Assembly: GCA_947625425.1 (NCBI GenBank)
Contig: CANQOH010000053.1
Coordinates: 1-6,940 of the forward strand
Reading direction: 5' to 3'
DNA from: an uncultured Bacilli bacterium
GTDB lineage: Bacteria > Bacillota_I > Bacilli_A > RF39 > UBA660
DNA: 6,940 nt
Shown here: positions 4,934 to 6,940 of the stretch, piece after piece
Position numbering within the stretch: position 1 is the first letter of the stretch
Layout of the letters: every line of letters begins with the position of its first letter
Position numbers and translations under genes: made by a program
The notes under the pieces: generated by a model
What the model saw: only the letters and a program-made list of their open reading frames with translations
Told to the model about the DNA's origin: nothing
Database searches by the model: none

Positions 4934-6794
4934 ATATCGTATTATCAACCACGTTTTGTTGTGGAGGATTATTTGGTGTAACCTCTTCTTCCGTAAATAA
5001 TTCTTCAAGTACTTTTAAGATACCCATCTCTTCTAATTTCTTTTCAAATACTTCACTTCGTTTAGCATCTTCTGCTTCACTATAAGGAACATAATCATTA
5101 TCTCCTATTTTAGGAAGACCTTTATTATATTCTAACTTAGCATCACAAATCACTTCAATATAAAAATCACTAAAATTAACCTTCATATCAATATTAGAAT
5201 TTTCGCCATTTACTTCAACTTTAATAAAGCCATCAAAACTTAATCCTTGAAAAGTAAATTCATAATCTAAATCAATCTTTTTATCCGTAAACTCTCTAAC
5301 ATTTAAAGTAGCAATCTTTTTATTATTATATTTAACTACTACTTCCGTTACATCATCTTTTGTTTCACCACTAATTTGGAAGACTACCTTATTATCAGCT
5401 ACACAATCAGCTCCTTCTTTACAATCTTCATCTTCCGTTAAATTAAGGTATAAATCAAATTCATAATCATTACGATAATAATAAGCTAATCTAAAACCAT
5501 TTTCTTCATAATCAACCCCAACAAATTCATTACCTTTTACTGTATAGATATTAATTGCGGCATCATATTTTTCATCATAAGTTTCTTCATAATCAATACT
5601 ATCGATAAAGTCTTCAGCTTCTGAAACAGTACTATCCATCATTGTTGCATATATTTCTAATAGTTTTTTATCTTCTTTTAATTTCTCATAGAATTTCTTT
5701 TCTATTTCAATCGCTGTTTCTTGATCTATTTTTAAAGTATTTCTTGTTACTTGAACACTCTTACCATCAATTGTAATTTCATCTTTTGCTTTACTTAAAT
5801 ATTTTTCATCTAATAAAGATTTAAATATTTCTAATTCACCTGTTACATAATATTTAAGATCATCAAGTGAAACTTGATTTAAACCATTAATTGCTTCTTC
5901 TAATTCCCAAGTTCCTACATCTTCCCCATTTTCTTCATATAACATATATTTTTCATCAGTTGAATATTTCACATATGTTTTTTTATCTTTCATATATGTT
6001 TGTAACCCAACTTTATTATTATCTTTAACCATTAATAAATCAAGCATGAAAGAATTTTGTTTAAAATCAGAGCCAAGCTTTAATTCATAATCATAATCAT
6101 TTAAGAATTCTCCACCCTCTAAATTTGTCTTAATATCCATCTTATAATTATATAAGAAAGATTTAATCTCTTCATTGCTTTCGTCATCCGTTAAAACAGT
6201 ATTATTAACTAAATCAACAACATAATCTATAGAGTTTTCAAATATTCTTTTTGGTGTATTAAAGACATATTTTTCTAATAAAGGATAAACACCAAAATAA
6301 CCTATACCACCTATTAAGCCTAAAACAAGTATGAAAACAATTACTCTCTTTATTAATCTCGTTATTTTAAATCTTTTTTTGAATGGTTGAAAAGAAGTAG
6401 TTAAATAAATATCATCCATATCCGATTTACCACTAACTTGTTCTATCTTAACATCAGTATTACTATCTTCTTTTTTCTCTTCTTCTTTAGTTTCTTCTGT
6501 TTCTTCTTTACTCATTTTTTCTAAAGCTTCTAAATGATCCGTATTTTCTAAGATATCTTCTACTTCCGCAATATCTTCTTTTAATTCCGCTATCTTACTT
6601 GTTGTTTCTAAAGTAGAAGGTTCTTCACCTTTATCTATTACATCTTGTAAATCTTTATATTTAATCTCCCTTGTCATAGAGATTTCTACATCTTCATCAT
6701 CTAAAGAATCTTCTACATCTTTAGTTTCCTCTTGAAGATTCTTTAATTGTTCTTCATATTCCTCTAATATATGGGCATATTTTTTTTCTCTCAT
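4932..6794 (-). CDS. Unrecognised single-pass membrane protein with acidic cytoplasmic coiled-coil region and large external domain
   Basis: This 620-residue protein matches no family I can name. Residues 1-130 are very Glu/Asp/Lys-rich with heptad-like Leu/Ile spacing, suggesting coiled coil. A basic stretch FKKRFKITRLIKR precedes one membrane segment (about 149-170), so by the positive-inside rule the N-terminus is cytoplasmic and residues about 175-620 are external. The external part looks beta-rich, with alternating polar and aromatic segments (about 215-285, 410-455, 470-550), a helical insert (about 355-400), a CKEGADC loop (458-464) and one more Cys (550). It ends in a disordered NNPPQQNVVDNTI-type tail. 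There is no signal-peptide cleavage site or lipobox. An in-frame GTG at 6803 would have no spaced ribosome site; ATG at 6794 has AGAG 8 nt upstream and is preferred. The gene has its own promoter and terminator, so it is probably monocistronic. Confidence 0.85.
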   Translation of the reverse strand: MREKKYAHILEEYEEQLKNLQEETKDVEDSLDDEDVEISMTREIKYKDLQDVIDKGEEPSTLETTSKIAELKEDIAEVEDILENTDHLEALEKMSKEETEETKEEEKKEDSNTDVKIEQVSGKSDMDDIYLTTSFQPFKKRFKITRLIKRVIVFILVLGLIGGIGYFGVYPLLEKYVFNTPKRIFENSIDYVVDLVNNTVLTDDESNEEIKSFLYNYKMDIKTNLEGGEFLNDYDYELKLGSDFKQNSFMLDLLMVKDNNKVGLQTYMKDKKTYVKYSTDEKYMLYEENGEDVGTWELEEAINGLNQVSLDDLKYYVTGELEIFKSLLDEKYLSKAKDEITIDGKSVQVTRNTLKIDQETAIEIEKKFYEKLKEDKKLLEIYATMMDSTVSEAEDFIDSIDYEETYDEKYDAAINIYTVKGNEFVGVDYEENGFRLAYYYRNDYEFDLYLNLTEDEDCKEGADCVADNKVVFQISGETKDDVTEVVVKYNNKKIATLNVREFTDKKIDLDYEFTFQGLSFDGFIKVEVNGENSNIDMKVNFSDFYIEVICDAKLEYNKGLPKIGDNDYVPYSEAEDAKRSEVFEKKLEEMGILKVLEELFTEEEVTPNNPPQQNVVDNTI

Positions 6795-6819
6795 ACATAT
6801 CACTCTACTTTATACAACA

Positions 6820-6828
6820 ATTTTATCA
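6820..6828 (-). promoter_or_regulatory. Extended -10 promoter of the bitopic membrane protein gene
   Basis: The minus-strand TGATAAAAT repeats the exact nine bases of the stomatin-like gene's promoter. The -35 position falls inside a terminator stem and does not match consensus. Expected start near 6813 leaves about 19 nt to the ATG at 6794. Confidence 0.55.
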
Positions 6829-6835
6829 TAAATAG

Positions 6836-6862
6836 AAAAAAATAGATATAACTATCTATTTT
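6836..6862 (-). terminator. Intrinsic terminator of an upstream minus-strand gene at the window edge
   Basis: The ten-pair stem AAAATAGATA (6839-6848) / TATCTATTTT (6853-6862) has a 4-base loop, and a seven-T run follows on the minus strand (complement of 6836-6842). The plus strand has only TTTTATG after the stem, so the minus direction is favoured. It implies that a minus-strand gene ends just to the right. Confidence 0.75.
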
Positions 6863-6940
6863 ATGTAGTGTTACAATTGATGTGAAACAATTCTATATAA
6901 AAAAAGTAATTCAAGTCGTATAATTGAGTTAACGAAAAAC
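6861..6940 (-). CDS. Possible last 25 codons of a minus-strand gene running off the right edge
   Basis: One minus-strand frame is open from the edge to a TAA at 6861-6863, ending ...YIELFHINCNTT. That stop overlaps the first bases of the terminator stem, exactly as the stops of the four complete genes next to a terminator do, which is the main reason to propose it. A second minus-strand frame is also open from the edge to TAA at 6871-6873, so the choice is not certain. With so few AT-rich codons, chance openness is quite possible. No function can be given. Confidence 0.3.
   Translation of the reverse strand, partial: FSLTQLYDLNYFFYIELFHINCNTT

Noticed and set aside
6795..6803. GTG start three codons earlier for the bitopic protein
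   Set aside because: The best ribosome-site bases (AGAG at 6803-6806) overlap this GTG, whereas the ATG at 6792-6794 sits 8 nt downstream of them.
6866..6924. Plus-strand promoter at the right edge (TATAAT at 6919-6924) and a TGTTACA/TGTGAAACA near-palindrome at 6869-6889
   Set aside because: No matching -35 or TGn extension is present, the palindrome is imperfect and fits no operator I can name, and the terminator direction suggests this stretch is minus-strand coding.

Overview
This window looks like a chromosomal stretch from a low-GC Gram-positive bacterium (Bacillota, Bacilli or Erysipelotrichia-like; possibly an uncultured gut lineage). The evidence is the strong AT bias, AGGAGG-type ribosome sites, TTG and GTG start codons, TAA as the only stop codon among the complete genes, tRNA genes with encoded CCA ends, and short A/T-flanked intrinsic terminators. 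Tryptophan is read from TGG (for example in the stomatin-like and permease genes) and the reading frames close normally, so I see no sign of the mycoplasma code. The lineage is inference. Nothing here points to a phage, transposon, CRISPR array or other mobile element.

Layout. Positions 1-190 hold the end of a plus-strand tRNA cluster: a 5'-truncated tRNA-Ile(GAU), a complete tRNA-Glu(UUC) and a terminator. A minus-strand gene (220-1539) encodes a polytopic Yip1-like membrane protein with a long repetitive Asn/Gln/Met/Pro-rich cytoplasmic N-terminus. It is divergent, across about 95 bp carrying two opposed extended -10 promoters, from a plus-strand stomatin/slipin (SPFH) gene (1636-2406). A bidirectional terminator separates that gene from a convergent two-gene ABC exporter operon on the minus strand: the ATPase (3884-4795) is read first, and the permease (2431-3891) overlaps its end by 8 nt. 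Upstream lies a monocistronic minus-strand gene (4932-6794) for an unrecognised single-pass membrane protein with an acidic cytoplasmic domain and a large extracellular domain. The right edge holds the terminator, and probably the last codons, of another minus-strand gene.

How the genes fit together. Apart from the tRNAs, everything is cell-envelope biology: a membrane scaffold (SPFH), a Yip1-like protein, an ABC-2 exporter of the BcrA/LanF type, and a bitopic surface-exposed protein. Only the ABC pair is clearly one functional unit. The others have their own promoters and terminators, so joint function is not shown. No complete undescribed system is evident. The most interesting points are the Q/N-rich repeat region of the Yip1-like protein, the E-for-Q replacement in the ATPase with a permease bearing a roughly 225-residue external domain, the unknown bitopic protein, and the recurrent design in which a terminator hairpin sits directly against the next gene's extended -10 promoter.
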